Positions 56,204-64,000 of a stretch of DNA of 64,000 nucleotides are shown piece after piece; position 1 is the first letter of the stretch; each line of letters starts with the position of its first letter. The DNA is from Microbacterium sp. Au-Mic1 (lineage in GTDB: Bacteria; Actinomycetota; Actinomycetes; Actinomycetales; Microbacteriaceae). The notes beneath the pieces were generated by a model. The model ran no database searches, was not told where the DNA came from, and worked only from the letters and a program-made list of their open reading frames with translations. The stretch covers positions 1 to 64,000 of the forward strand of contig NZ_JAJTTF010000005.1 in NCBI RefSeq assembly GCF_021341785.1. Direction: 5' to 3'. The translations under genes were made by a program, and so were the position numbers.

Positions 56204-57925
56204 GTGGCGACGATCACGCGTGTGATGGCGGGTCGGTACCGCGTCGATGACCTCATCGGCCGTGGTGGCATGGCCCATGTGCACCGGGGTTACGACCTGA
56301 CTCTGGGTCGCGAGGTCGCGATCAAGATCCTCGACCGCGATCTCGCTCGTGACGCGGCGTTCCGCACGCGCTTCCGGATGGAGGCTCAGGCCGCATCGCG
56401 CATGTCGCACCCGTCGATCGTGCGCGTGTTCGACGCCGGTGAGGACGCCACGCCCGAAGCCGGCGGCACGCCCGCCGAGCCGGTGCCGTTCATCGTGATG
56501 GAGCTCGTGCCGGGCGACCTGCTGAAGGACATCATCGCGCGCGGACCGGTGTCGACCGCCGACGCCGTGCGCTACGCCGACGGGATCCTCGAGGCCCTGG
56601 AGTACTCCCACCGCGCCGGCGTCGTGCACCGCGACATCAAGCCGGGCAACGTGAAGGTCACCCCCGACGGCACGGTCAAGGTGATGGACTTCGGCATCGC
56701 CCGCGCCGTGTCGGACTCGTCATCCACCGTCGCCGAGACCACGCAGATCATCGGCACCGCCGCGTACTTCTCGCCGGAGCAGGCCAAGGGCGAGCAGGTC
56801 GACGCCCGCACGGACCTGTACTCCGCCGGCATCGTGCTGTACGAGATGCTCACCGGGCGGCAGCCGTTCCGCGGCGAATCCCCGGTGGCCGTCGCCTACC
56901 AGCACGTCAGCGAGACGCCGCTGCCGCCGAGCGAGGTGCACGACGAGGAGCACTCCGCCGCCGAGCTCGAGCGCATCCGCGCCCTGGATCCGGTCGTGCT
57001 GCGCGCGATGGCGAAGGATCCCTTCCAGCGCTTCCCCGACGCCGTCTCGTTCCGCACCGCGCTGGACGATGCCGTGACCGGCACGGTGCCCACGAAGAAG
57101 CAGCTGACCTCGCTCACCAGCGAACTGTACGGTCCGAGCCCGCGGCACGCGCAGGAGACCGCGCGCACGCTCCGGCAGCTCTCCACCGACACGACCATGA
57201 CGCGCACGCAGTCGGGTCCTCCGGTGGCATGGATCTGGGCCGGTGTCGCACTGCTGGTCGTGCTGCTGGCCTCGGTGCTGATCTGGGTGCTCGCGATCAA
57301 GCCCACCGCCGACGTGCCGAGCGCCACCCGCACGGTGCCCAGCGTCACCGGGCAGACCTACGAGTCGGCCGTGGCGCTGCTGTCGAAGAACGACCTGCGC
57401 GCGATCCGCATCGACCAGTCGGATGCGACCGTCGAGAAGGGCAAGGTCGTCAGCACCGAGCCCCAGGCGGGCACCCACATGGACAAGGGCCAGTCCGTCA
57501 CCGTGTACGTCTCCAGCGGCGCGGCCGACGTCGCCGTCCCGCAGCTGGTGGGCCTCAGCGCCACCGCGGCCAAGGACGCTCTCACCAAGGCGGGACTGCA
57601 GCTCGGCTCCATCAGGCAGGAGAACGACCCTCGCACCCAGCACGACATCGTCCTGTCGTCGAGCGTGCAGGCCGACACCAAGGTGGCTCCCGGCACCGTC
57701 ATCGACCTCGTCGTGGCGAGCGGCGTGGTGACGTTGAACAACCTCACGGGCTGGACGCTGGACTCGGCGACGCAGACGCTGCAGGAGGAGGGGCTGACGG
57801 CGAACCCGGTGGCGAACCCGAACTGCAAGGCCACGGATCCCAAGACGGTCGCCTCGATGTCGGCGCCCCCCGGAGACGTGCCCGTGCTGTCGACGATCGA
57901 CCTGAGCTACTGCACCGGCAAGTGA
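56204..57925 (+). CDS. pknB: Ser/Thr protein kinase PknB with PASTA domains
   Basis: Transmembrane kinase of 573 aa. Lys41 in VAIKIL; Asp144 in HRDIKPGN; DFGIAR. A TM helix at about 344-366 (WIWAGVALLVVLLASVLIWVL) precedes three PASTA domains (VPSVTGQTYESAVALL; VPQLVGLSATAAKDAL; LNNLTGWTLDSATQTL) that bind muropeptides or lipid II. GTG start with AGGGGGG upstream. It coordinates wall growth with the other genes of the cluster. Confidence 0.95.
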   Translation: MATITRVMAGRYRVDDLIGRGGMAHVHRGYDLTLGREVAIKILDRDLARDAAFRTRFRMEAQAASRMSHPSIVRVFDAGEDATPEAGGTPAEPVPFIVMELVPGDLLKDIIARGPVSTADAVRYADGILEALEYSHRAGVVHRDIKPGNVKVTPDGTVKVMDFGIARAVSDSSSTVAETTQIIGTAAYFSPEQAKGEQVDARTDLYSAGIVLYEMLTGRQPFRGESPVAVAYQHVSETPLPPSEVHDEEHSAAELERIRALDPVVLRAMAKDPFQRFPDAVSFRTALDDAVTGTVPTKKQLTSLTSELYGPSPRHAQETARTLRQLSTDTTMTRTQSGPPVAWIWAGVALLVVLLASVLIWVLAIKPTADVPSATRTVPSVTGQTYESAVALLSKNDLRAIRIDQSDATVEKGKVVSTEPQAGTHMDKGQSVTVYVSSGAADVAVPQLVGLSATAAKDALTKAGLQLGSIRQENDPRTQHDIVLSSSVQADTKVAPGTVIDLVVASGVVTLNNLTGWTLDSATQTLQEEGLTANPVANPNCKATDPKTVASMSAPPGDVPVLSTIDLSYCTGK

Positions 57926-57933
57926 TCGGATCC

Positions 57934-58018
57934 GGTCCCCGTTGACGTTCGGGGAGCGATGTTCGTCCCCTTCAGGCCCGGAGCAGGACAAACATTGCTC
58001 CTCGAACGGTCAATGACC
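57934..58018. repeat. Intergenic hairpin element after pknB
   Basis: Inverted repeat with left arm GTTGACGTTCGGGGAGCGATG then TTCGTCC, and right arm GGACAAACATTGCTCC then TCGAACGGTCAATG. Loop about 22 nt. It is unrelated in sequence to the CCGCGAGAC family but has the same plan. Confidence 0.65.
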
Positions 58019-58040
58019 CGCGGCGCCCTCCCGGATCCGC

Positions 58041-58214
58041 TCAGGTCGGCGTCGGCGCGGGCTCGATACTGACGTCTCCAGGCGAGATCAGCGGGCTCAC
58101 CCAGGGGAAGACCCAGAACATCAGGGCGTACAGCACCGCGGCCAGCAGCGCCAGCACGATGATCAGCCGCACCCACCACGCGCCAGGGAGTATGCGCCAC
58201 AGAGCGCCGTACAT
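58041..58214 (-). CDS. Small membrane protein next to sortase E
   Basis: 57-aa protein with ATG at 58214, overlapping the sortase stop by one base (TGATG). One TM segment at about residues 12-35 (WWVRLIIVLALLAAVLYALMFWVFP). Its tail ends EPAPTPT. The longer in-frame ORF to 58322 lies over the sortase and is rejected. It is probably a sortase accessory protein; unknown family. Confidence 0.75.
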   Translation of the reverse strand: MYGALWRILPGAWWVRLIIVLALLAAVLYALMFWVFPWVSPLISPGDVSIEPAPTPT

Positions 58215-59014
58215 CAGCTCACCGCCTTCAACGAGGCCGGGGCGCCCAGGGCCCGCGGCTGGAAGCTCTCGAACACCCCGTACGCGACGATCCGCTCGGC
58301 GAGCGAGTACAGCGGCGAGCACGCCGTGAGCGTGATGTACCGGCCGCCGACGGCTCCCGCCGCGGCCGGATCCAGCTCCTGGGGAACGGGATTCAGCACG
58401 TCGACACTGTCCGGCGTCACGTACTCGAGCGTGCGGAACCGATACGTGTACCAGCCCTGCTCCGTCTCGATCACGATGGCGTCGTTCAGGCGCAGCCGGT
58501 CGAGCTGGTTGAAGGGCTTGCCCCAGGTGGTGCGATGCGCCGCCATCGAGAAGTTGCCGACCTGTCCCGGCATGCCCGACCCCGGGTAGACCCCGATCCA
58601 GCCGTGGTCGAGGGTGTCGGGCCGGGTCACTCCGCCGGCGATCGTGACGGCGTAGTCGGCACCCCAGCGCGGCACGCGCATCAGGGCGCCCCAGGGCACC
58701 CCGTCCTTCGGCGCGGTCATCACGGGCGGCTCATACCGAGGGGTCGCATCGCCGACACCGCTCCCGTCGTCGATCACGGGCGGCAGGGCCGGGGCCGGGT
58801 CCTTCGCCCACTGCGCACTGATCGACTGCCCCTTGTCGTTCGCGGCGGCACTCATGATGACGTCGCCGATCCACATCTGCCACGCCACGTACAGCAGCAC
58901 CACGACACCGGCGGTGAGCAGCAGTTCGCCGAGCACGCTCGTCACCGTGGCGCGGCGGCGGGGCCGTCCGCTCCGGCCGGCACGACGTGCGGCGGCTCGC
59001 GAGGCGTCGGTCAT
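58214..59014 (-). CDS. Class E sortase
   Basis: Sortase of 266 aa. N-terminal TM helix near residues 25-48. The catalytic triad has His in SMAAHRTTWG, Cys in LTACSP, and Arg in LAERIV. Class E sortases use an LAXTG-type signal; no such substrate gene is in this window. TAGGAT lies 6 nt before ATG. It is divergent from crgA. Confidence 0.92.
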   Translation of the reverse strand: MTDASRAAARRAGRSGRPRRRATVTSVLGELLLTAGVVVLLYVAWQMWIGDVIMSAAANDKGQSISAQWAKDPAPALPPVIDDGSGVGDATPRYEPPVMTAPKDGVPWGALMRVPRWGADYAVTIAGGVTRPDTLDHGWIGVYPGSGMPGQVGNFSMAAHRTTWGKPFNQLDRLRLNDAIVIETEQGWYTYRFRTLEYVTPDSVDVLNPVPQELDPAAAGAVGGRYITLTACSPLYSLAERIVAYGVFESFQPRALGAPASLKAVS

Positions 59015-59092
59015 CCCGCGATCCTACCGAGGTGAGCTTTCCTCGAGCCCACGCCCTGATGTGCGACGCGGCACGTTGGGTAGACTGTGGCC

Positions 59093-59332
59093 ATGGCACG
59101 ATCCCGCAAGCCCGAAGAAGCCGCCACCCCGAAGGTCGACGGCGAAGCCGCACCCAACGCCGTGTGGTTCAAGCCGGTCATGGTCGGCTTCATGCTGCTG
59201 GGCCTGGCCTGGATCCTGGTCTTCTACATCACCGGGATGCAGTACCCGATCCCGGGCCTGCAGTCCTGGAACCTGCTGATCGGCCTCGGCATCGCCCTGA
59301 TCGGCTTCCTGATGACGACGCGCTGGCGCTGA
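59093..59332 (+). CDS. crgA: Cell division protein CrgA
   Basis: 79-aa two-TM protein that coordinates FtsZ-dependent septation in actinobacteria. FKPVMVGFMLLGLAWILVFYI and WNLLIGLGIALIGFLMTTRWR are the two helices. TAGACT lies 6 nt before ATG. Its neighbourhood near the kinase cluster is standard. Confidence 0.95.
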   Translation: MARSRKPEEAATPKVDGEAAPNAVWFKPVMVGFMLLGLAWILVFYITGMQYPIPGLQSWNLLIGLGIALIGFLMTTRWR

Positions 59333-59351
59333 CACCAACGCCCTCTTCTTC

Positions 59352-59381
59352 GAGACGCCCTCGCTCACGCGGGGGCGTTTC
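59352..59381 (+). terminator. Terminator after crgA
   Basis: GAGACGCCCTCGC, loop TCAC, then GCGGGGGCGTTTC: 13-bp stem with two wobble pairs. It ends in TTTCTGCATT. Confidence 0.75.
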
Positions 59382-59409
59382 TGCATTCCGGAGCGGGAAT
59401 CCCGCAGGG

Positions 59410-59525
59410 TTGTCCACGGATCCGGCGGGTTATCCACATTCTGGGGATGGATATGCACACCCCTTCCCCGAAGTTATCCACAGATCTATCCCCATGTGGG
59501 GAGAATTACACGCGTGTTATTCACA
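59410..59525. promoter_or_regulatory. Cluster of DnaA-box-like sequences
   Basis: TTGTCCACG (59410), TTATCCACA (59430), TTATCCACA (59474) and TTATTCACA (59517), with CTATCCCCA (59486) as a further degenerate match, lie in a 116-bp AT-richer gene-free stretch. The spacing and orientation suggest DnaA binding. Confidence 0.65.
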
Positions 59526-59583
59526 CCGTCGGAAGACGACGAACGGCCCCCGCCCGAAGGCGAGGGCCGTTCCCGTCGGACGC

Positions 59584-60474
59584 TCAGCGGCCGGCGGTGA
59601 TGAGCAGGGGAGGGACGATGGCGACCACGGCGAGCAGCACGAGGACGAGCGCGGAGACAAGACCGATCCACCAGAACTTCGCGTTGCGGCGCCCGCTCGC
59701 CCGGACGTAGACGAGCGCCACCAGCGCCCCGACGACGGCACCGCCCACATGCGCCTGCCACGCGATCCCCGGCACGATGAATCCGTACACGAAGTTGATC
59801 GCGAGCACGACCAGCGCGCCGATGATGTTGCCGCCGAGGTGTCGGCCGATCACGATCAGGGCGACGAACAGCCCGAAGATCGCTCCCGACGCTCCGACGG
59901 TGGGCTGGGCCGGAGCGATCAGGGCCATGGCGACGGATCCGCCGAGGCCGCTCACAAGATACAGCGTGAGGAACTTCGCACGACCCAGCAGCGGCTCGAG
60001 CTGCTGCCCGACCATCCACAGCGCCAGCATGTTCAGGCCGAGGTGGATGAAGCCACCGTGCACGAGCAGCGCGGTCAGCATGCGCCACGGCTCGAACGGC
60101 AGTCCCGACAGCGACGGATAGAGGTAGGCGCCTGCGAACTGCAGCGCCCCGGTGATCGGTCCGCCGATCCCGGGAAGCAACTGCAGCAGACTCACCGCCG
60201 AGGTGATGGCGAGGATCCAGTACGTGACGATCGGACGCCCGCCGACGGCGGTCATCGACCGCGCGCCCCAGCGCCGGTTGGCGCGGCGCTGGGCCGGGGT
60301 CTGGCTGCGACGCTGCTCCTGCATGCACTCCGGGCAGATCACGCCGACGGGGGCCTGCGTCTGGCACTCGGGGCAGATCGTCCGCATGCACCGCTGGCAG
60401 AGCACGAAGCTCTGCCGTCCGGGATGCCGGTAGCAGAAGTTGTCGGGATTCGCGTGGAACTCCGAAGTCGTCAT
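59584..60474 (-). CDS. Rhomboid family intramembrane serine protease with zinc ribbon
   Basis: Protein of 296 aa. Residues 1-55 have Cys/His pairs (CYRHPGRQSFVLCQRCMRTIC, CPEC), a B-box/zinc-ribbon-like domain. Then six TM helices with catalytic Ser in GASGAIFG and His in WQAHVGG. It cleaves membrane proteins in the bilayer. ATG 60474 (TTSEFHANPDNFC) is preferred to longer in-frame starts. Confidence 0.9.
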   Translation of the reverse strand: MTTSEFHANPDNFCYRHPGRQSFVLCQRCMRTICPECQTQAPVGVICPECMQEQRRSQTPAQRRANRRWGARSMTAVGGRPIVTYWILAITSAVSLLQLLPGIGGPITGALQFAGAYLYPSLSGLPFEPWRMLTALLVHGGFIHLGLNMLALWMVGQQLEPLLGRAKFLTLYLVSGLGGSVAMALIAPAQPTVGASGAIFGLFVALIVIGRHLGGNIIGALVVLAINFVYGFIVPGIAWQAHVGGAVVGALVALVYVRASGRRNAKFWWIGLVSALVLVLLAVVAIVPPLLITAGR

Positions 60475-60502
60475 CCGTGCGCTCCGGAGTCCGCTCGCGG
60501 GG

Positions 60503-61060
60503 TCAGTTCGCGACGATGTCGACGGACTGGAGCACCACGTCCTCGACCGGACGGTCGCCCGCACCGGTGCGCACCGCGGCGATCTCGTCCACGACGGCCT
60601 TGGACGCGTCGTCGGCGACCTCGCCGAAGATCGTGTGCTTGCCCTGCAGCCACGGGGTCGGGTCGGTCGTGATGAAGAACTGCGATCCGTTGGTGCCCTC
60701 GACCTGGCCGGTGATGGCGTTGCGGCGCAGGCCGGCGTTGGCCATGGCCAGGATGTAGGGCTCGTTGAAGTTCAGCTCGCCGTGGATCTCGTCGTTGAAG
60801 TTGTAGCCGGGTCCGCCGACGCCCTGCCCGAGCGGGTCACCGCCCTGGATCATGAAGTTCGGGATGATGCGGTGGAAGATGACGTCCTTGTACAGCGGGC
60901 CCTCGCCGGGCTTGCCGGTGGCCGGGTGCGTCCAGGATCCGGTGCCGTCGGAGAGCTCGACGAAGTTCTTCACCGTGCGGGGAGCGTGGTCACCGTAGAG
61001 GTTGACGACGATGTCTCCGTGGTTGGTGTGCAGCGTGGCGACGTGAGTGGCGTGAGGCAT
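60503..61060 (-). CDS. ppiA: Peptidyl-prolyl cis-trans isomerase (cyclophilin)
   Basis: Cyclophilin of 185 aa. FHRIIPNFMIQGGDP is the active-site stretch with the catalytic Arg. LAMANAGLRRNAITGQVEGTNGSQFFI and HTIFGEV follow. Cytoplasmic; no signal peptide. It sits 28 bp upstream of the rhomboid gene on the same strand. Confidence 0.95.
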   Translation of the reverse strand: MPHATHVATLHTNHGDIVVNLYGDHAPRTVKNFVELSDGTGSWTHPATGKPGEGPLYKDVIFHRIIPNFMIQGGDPLGQGVGGPGYNFNDEIHGELNFNEPYILAMANAGLRRNAITGQVEGTNGSQFFITTDPTPWLQGKHTIFGEVADDASKAVVDEIAAVRTGAGDRPVEDVVLQSVDIVAN

Positions 61061-61190
61061 GGGTCCATTCTCGCATCGGATCCCCGGCAGTCTCTGATTC
61101 CGCCGGGAACTTCTCGGGCGCACACCCGCCACTCAGGGGCTTGTCTGGCAAGATGGGGAGTCCGAACCCCGTTTCGATTGGGAGGGCATC

Positions 61191-61700
61191 GTGAGCCTGA
61201 GCCGCAAGCGTCAGAAGGAACTCCGCCAGCTGCAGAGCGAGGCCGCCAAGCTGTGGGCCGCCCAGCAGGTGATCGTCGGCGAAGCCGCGGGCGTGGCCCG
61301 TGAGGCGGGCCGGCAGCTCGACAACTTCCGCCGCGAGCAGGTCGTCCCCACCGTGCAGGACGTGTACGAGCACCGCGTCGTTCCCGCCGTGGACAAGGGC
61401 GTGCGCTTCTCCCGCGACGTCGTCGACCACAAGGTCGTCCCCGCGATCGGCGGCGTGGTCGGATCCGCGCTCACCGCGTGGGACATCGCGAACGCCAAGC
61501 GCACTGGGACCACGCACGCCCCGCGGGCCCTGGTCGCGGCGCCCGCAGAGCGCAAGAGCGGCCTCGGCATCGGCTCCGTGATCGCCATCATCCTCGGTGC
61601 CGCCGCCGCGGTGGGCGTCCTCGTCGCCGCCTGGCAGGCCCTGCGCGCCGACGACGAGCTCTGGGTCGCGGACGACCCGCTGAACGCCCCCGAGGCGTGA
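61191..61700 (+). CDS. Conserved membrane protein, unknown function
   Basis: Protein of 169 aa. The N-terminal two thirds are amphipathic and helical (RKRQKELRQLQSEAAKLWAAQQV), then one C-terminal TM helix (VIAIILGAAAAVGVLVAAWQAL). Actinobacterial DNA/membrane-associated type; no named family recalled. GTG start has GGGAGG upstream. It overlaps the next gene by 4 bp (GTGA). Confidence 0.8.
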   Translation: MSLSRKRQKELRQLQSEAAKLWAAQQVIVGEAAGVAREAGRQLDNFRREQVVPTVQDVYEHRVVPAVDKGVRFSRDVVDHKVVPAIGGVVGSALTAWDIANAKRTGTTHAPRALVAAPAERKSGLGIGSVIAIILGAAAAVGVLVAAWQALRADDELWVADDPLNAPEA

Positions 61701-62278
61701 GCACCTCCGCCGGCCCGGGCCCCGAGTCGGGCCCACGCGCCTCGGAGGCTCCGGGCAGCGCGGAGCGCCGGCTGGAGCCAGGCGTGGGGATCGAAGGATC
61801 CGCCGACGCGACGGATCTGCACGCCCGCGTGCGCGAGGCCGCGGCGTCACGCGGCCTGGAGATCGAGATCCGCGAGCGCCCCGCGGCGAACAGCCTGCAC
61901 GAGGCCGCCGCCCTGCTCGGACTGGACCCCTCCGGCATCGTGAAGACCCTTGTCGTGAAGAGATCCGACGACACCTTCCTGTTCGCACTGATCCCCGGCG
62001 GGCGCAAGATCTCCTGGCCGAAGCTGCGGGCCCTGGTCGGAGCGAACCGGCTGAAGCTCCCCGAACCGGCCGTCGCCCTGGCCGCGACCGGCTACGAGCG
62101 CGGCACGATCGTCCCGATCGGCAGCACCACCGCCTGGCCCGTGTTCGCCGACGCGACGATCCGCGGCCGGCGGATCGCGATGGGCGCGGGTGCGCACGGC
62201 TACAGCCTGTTCGTGGACGCCGACGACCTCATCGCCGCCTATGACGCGACGGTGTCCGACATCTCCGAACCGGAGTGA
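61697..62278 (+). CDS. YbaK/EbsC-type aminoacyl-tRNA deacylase
   Basis: Protein of 193 aa. Residues about 47-190 are the YbaK/ProX editing domain: TLVVKRSDDTFLFALIPGGRKISWPKL with the catalytic Lys and GTTA-like GSTTAWPVFAD. It removes mischarged amino acids such as Cys or Ala from tRNA-Pro. The first 45 residues are a disordered tail. GTG overlaps the previous stop. Confidence 0.88.
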   Translation: MSTSAGPGPESGPRASEAPGSAERRLEPGVGIEGSADATDLHARVREAAASRGLEIEIRERPAANSLHEAAALLGLDPSGIVKTLVVKRSDDTFLFALIPGGRKISWPKLRALVGANRLKLPEPAVALAATGYERGTIVPIGSTTAWPVFADATIRGRRIAMGAGAHGYSLFVDADDLIAAYDATVSDISEPE

Positions 62279-62326
62279 TCACGGCGCCCCTGCGTAAGGC
62301 GCGAGCCGGGGGGTAGCATCCGGGGC

Positions 62327-62812
62327 ATGACGGAAGCGCTGGATGTGTGGTCGGAGTTCCACGTCGCGATGCTGGGCGCGACCGCGGCCCTCGCAGGGCT
62401 GGTCATCGTCGCGGCGAGCGTCAACATCGAGAAGATCATCCTCGCCAAAGCGCTGACCGCCCGACTCGCCGCGGCCATCGCCGGCCTCGTGCTCGCGATC
62501 CTCACTTCGGGCATCGCCCTCATCCCCGCGCTCGAACCGCTCTGGTTCGGCGCGCTCGTGCTGGTGACGACGGCCGGCGCCGCGGGCTTCCAGGTGCACG
62601 CCGCGCTCGCCCTCCGGAAGGACCCAGGGCTCGGCAGCATGGTGCCCCGCGCGGCTCTGGGCTTCCTGCCGCTGATCGCGTACACCGCTGCGGGCGTGCT
62701 CCTGCTGGCGGGTCTTCCCGTCGGGCTGATGTTCGCCGCCGCGGGGTCGCTGCTCGCCCTCGTCGTCGCGATCGTCATCTCGTGGATCGCCCTGGTCGAG
62801 GTGCTGCGCTGA
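62327..62812 (+). CDS. Four-TM membrane protein, unknown function
   Basis: 161-aa protein with four TM helices and little outside them. No family recognised. The ATG is 7 nt after TAGCAT. Confidence 0.78.
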   Translation: MTEALDVWSEFHVAMLGATAALAGLVIVAASVNIEKIILAKALTARLAAAIAGLVLAILTSGIALIPALEPLWFGALVLVTTAGAAGFQVHAALALRKDPGLGSMVPRAALGFLPLIAYTAAGVLLLAGLPVGLMFAAAGSLLALVVAIVISWIALVEVLR

Positions 62813-62815
62813 CCT

Positions 62816-63244
62816 TCAGGCCCTCGCGCCCGCCATGCCGAGCGCGATGTCGACGAGCCGCACGCGCTGCAGGCCGGCGACCTCGTCGAGCGAATACCAC
62901 GCGGCCATGTCGGTGGATCCGCTCTTCTCGAAGCGGAGCCTCCCGCCGGTGATCCTGGCGCGGTACACGATGCGCAGGGTGTGCAGCGGATCCGTCGCAC
63001 CGGGCGTGACCCGGCGGCGGGCGGGGATCACCCGGGAGTGGATGCCGAGCAGCTCCTCGACGACCACCTTGTACCCGGTCTCCTCGCGCACCTCACGGCG
63101 CGCGGCGGCCTCGGGGTCCTCACCCGGCTCGAGCCCGCCGCCCGGCATCGTCCACGACACGCGGCGCCCCTCCGTCCAGCGCGCCAGCAGCACGCGTCGG
63201 TCCTCGTCGAGGATGACGGCGTATGCCGCGACGCGCATGTCCAT
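62816..63244 (-). CDS. NUDIX hydrolase
   Basis: NUDIX pyrophosphohydrolase of 142 aa. The box is complete: GGGLEPGEDPEAAARREVREETGYK with REVxEExG. It cleaves nucleoside diphosphate-linked substrates; the particular one is unclear. TAGGGT lies 7 nt before ATG. It is convergent with the 62327 gene. Confidence 0.92.
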   Translation of the reverse strand: MDMRVAAYAVILDEDRRVLLARWTEGRRVSWTMPGGGLEPGEDPEAAARREVREETGYKVVVEELLGIHSRVIPARRRVTPGATDPLHTLRIVYRARITGGRLRFEKSGSTDMAAWYSLDEVAGLQRVRLVDIALGMAGARA

Positions 63245-63282
63245 GGTTCACACCCTAGGACGTCCCGGCCGGTATGGCGCGG

Positions 63283-64000
63283 TCAGCTCACACGCCGACC
63301 GCCGAGGTGCACCTCGCGGACCACGGCCTCGGCGAGATCCTCGGGCGACACGGTCAGCGGATCCCGATCCAGCACGATCAGGTCGGCGAACAGGCCGGGA
63401 GTCAGGGATCCGATCTCGTGCTCGCTGAATAGCTGCCGCGCCGCGTTGGCCGTGTGCGCGGCGAGCGCCTGCGCCCGGGACACCGGGGAGCCCGCGGGCA
63501 TGACCCGTCCGGAGCGCGTGCGCCGGGTCTCCGCCACCGCCATGTTGCGCAGCGGCTCGGCGGGCGTGACCCATCCGTCGTTGTGGAACGTCGCGCGGTG
63601 TCCGGCCGCGAACGCCGCGCCCGCGTCCGCCCAGGCCCCGCCGCGCTCCGGGCCGAACAGGTCGTCGACGAGCACCTCGCCCCAGTAGGTGATGTGATCC
63701 ACGAACAGGCTCACCGTCACGCCGAGCGATGACGCGCGCTCGAACTGATCGCGCCTCATCGCTCCCACGTGCTCCAAGCGGAAGCGGTGATCGGTCAGGC
63801 CGTGCGTCACGATCAGTCGCTCGTAGACGTCGAGCGTCTCGTCGATCGCCAAGTCCCCGTGCGCGTGGCAGGCGAGCTGCCAGCCCGCGGCGGCGTAGGG
63901 CTGCGCGATCTCGTGCAGCTCGTCGGCGCTGTAATTGGAGGCGCCGCGATGCCCCGGTTCCAGACCGAGCCCGCGGGTCGCGGTCGTGTCGAGATAGGGG
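63283..64000 (-). CDS. Amidohydrolase, YtcJ-like (N-terminal part outside the window)
   Basis: C-terminal portion of a metal-dependent amidohydrolase; the gene enters from beyond 64000 and the frame is open to the edge. ACHAHGDLAID is the family motif with metal-binding His, RFRLEHVGAM the next, and LTPGLFADLIVLDRDPL closes the fold. Substrate unknown. Confidence 0.88.
   Translation of the reverse strand, partial: PYLDTTATRGLGLEPGHRGASNYSADELHEIAQPYAAAGWQLACHAHGDLAIDETLDVYERLIVTHGLTDHRFRLEHVGAMRRDQFERASSLGVTVSLFVDHITYWGEVLVDDLFGPERGGAWADAGAAFAAGHRATFHNDGWVTPAEPLRNMAVAETRRTRSGRVMPAGSPVSRAQALAAHTANAARQLFSEHEIGSLTPGLFADLIVLDRDPLTVSPEDLAEAVVREVHLGGRRVS

Noticed and set aside
58041..58322. 93-residue version of the small membrane protein
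   Set aside because: The extra N-terminal part overlaps the sortase gene; ATG 58214 gives a better start.
59410..59525. Chromosome origin (oriC)
   Set aside because: dnaA, dnaN and gyrB are not in the window, and four boxes are fewer than in typical actinobacterial origins; kept as a DnaA-box cluster.

Overview
The window is high-GC (about 70% by eye) and densely packed, with many GTG starts and stop/start overlaps. It looks like the chromosome of an actinobacterium of the Microbacteriaceae type, Microbacterium or a close relative. The reasons are NucS mismatch repair, CrgA, the fhaA-fhaB-pstP-rodA-pbpA-pknA-pknB cell-wall and kinase cluster, a class E sortase, a Pls/PosA-like NRPS, and a consistent TANNNT box 6-8 nt before many starts (leaderless transcription). 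I see no phage, transposase, CRISPR array or defence island. Almost everything is ordinary chromosomal housekeeping and accessory metabolism. Layout: 1-6531 is a MoxR ATPase / DUF58 / paired von Willebrand A (BatA/BatB-like) / TPR membrane operon. 6599-8963 holds a Pr6Pr membrane protein and argG. 9167-12728 is a TetR-controlled operon of a degenerate ABC ATPase and a YhgE/Pip membrane protein. 13014-23416 holds a penicillin acylase, a glutamate-cysteine ligase family enzyme, two MFS transporters, a 4'-phosphopantetheinyl transferase, a cysteine hydrolase, a MarR regulator and an M1 peptidase. 23481-27566 is a very large NRPS-like membrane enzyme that would need the phosphopantetheinyl transferase at 19007. 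27682-34209 is a complete mrpABCDEFG cation/proton antiporter operon. 34329-36706 is a LacI regulator with its operator and a divergent MFS gene. 36955-39897 has nucS, a HAD phosphatase, cspA and a GNAT acetyltransferase. 39894-45608 is a duplicated MFS + TetR module whose two promoters carry nearly the same operator. 45808-48728 has a nuclease, a membrane-anchored lipase and tRNA-Leu(CAG). 49035-57925 is the FHA / phosphatase / RodA / PBP / kinase cluster. 58041-64000 has sortase E, crgA, a DnaA-box cluster, rhomboid, cyclophilin, a YbaK-type deacylase, NUDIX and a partial amidohydrolase. The most unusual signal is a population of short palindromic repeats. Some have entered coding regions in frame without breaking them, at 1709, 4529, 5499, 6893, 10597 and 30656, with a probable unrelated example in the NRPS A domain at 27060. 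A second set consists of intergenic hairpins of 72-73 bp (12813, 38385, 48817), with two architecturally similar unrelated hairpins (9066, 57934). GGATCC is also strikingly over-represented. Coordinates and motif counts were read by eye; no database search was possible.
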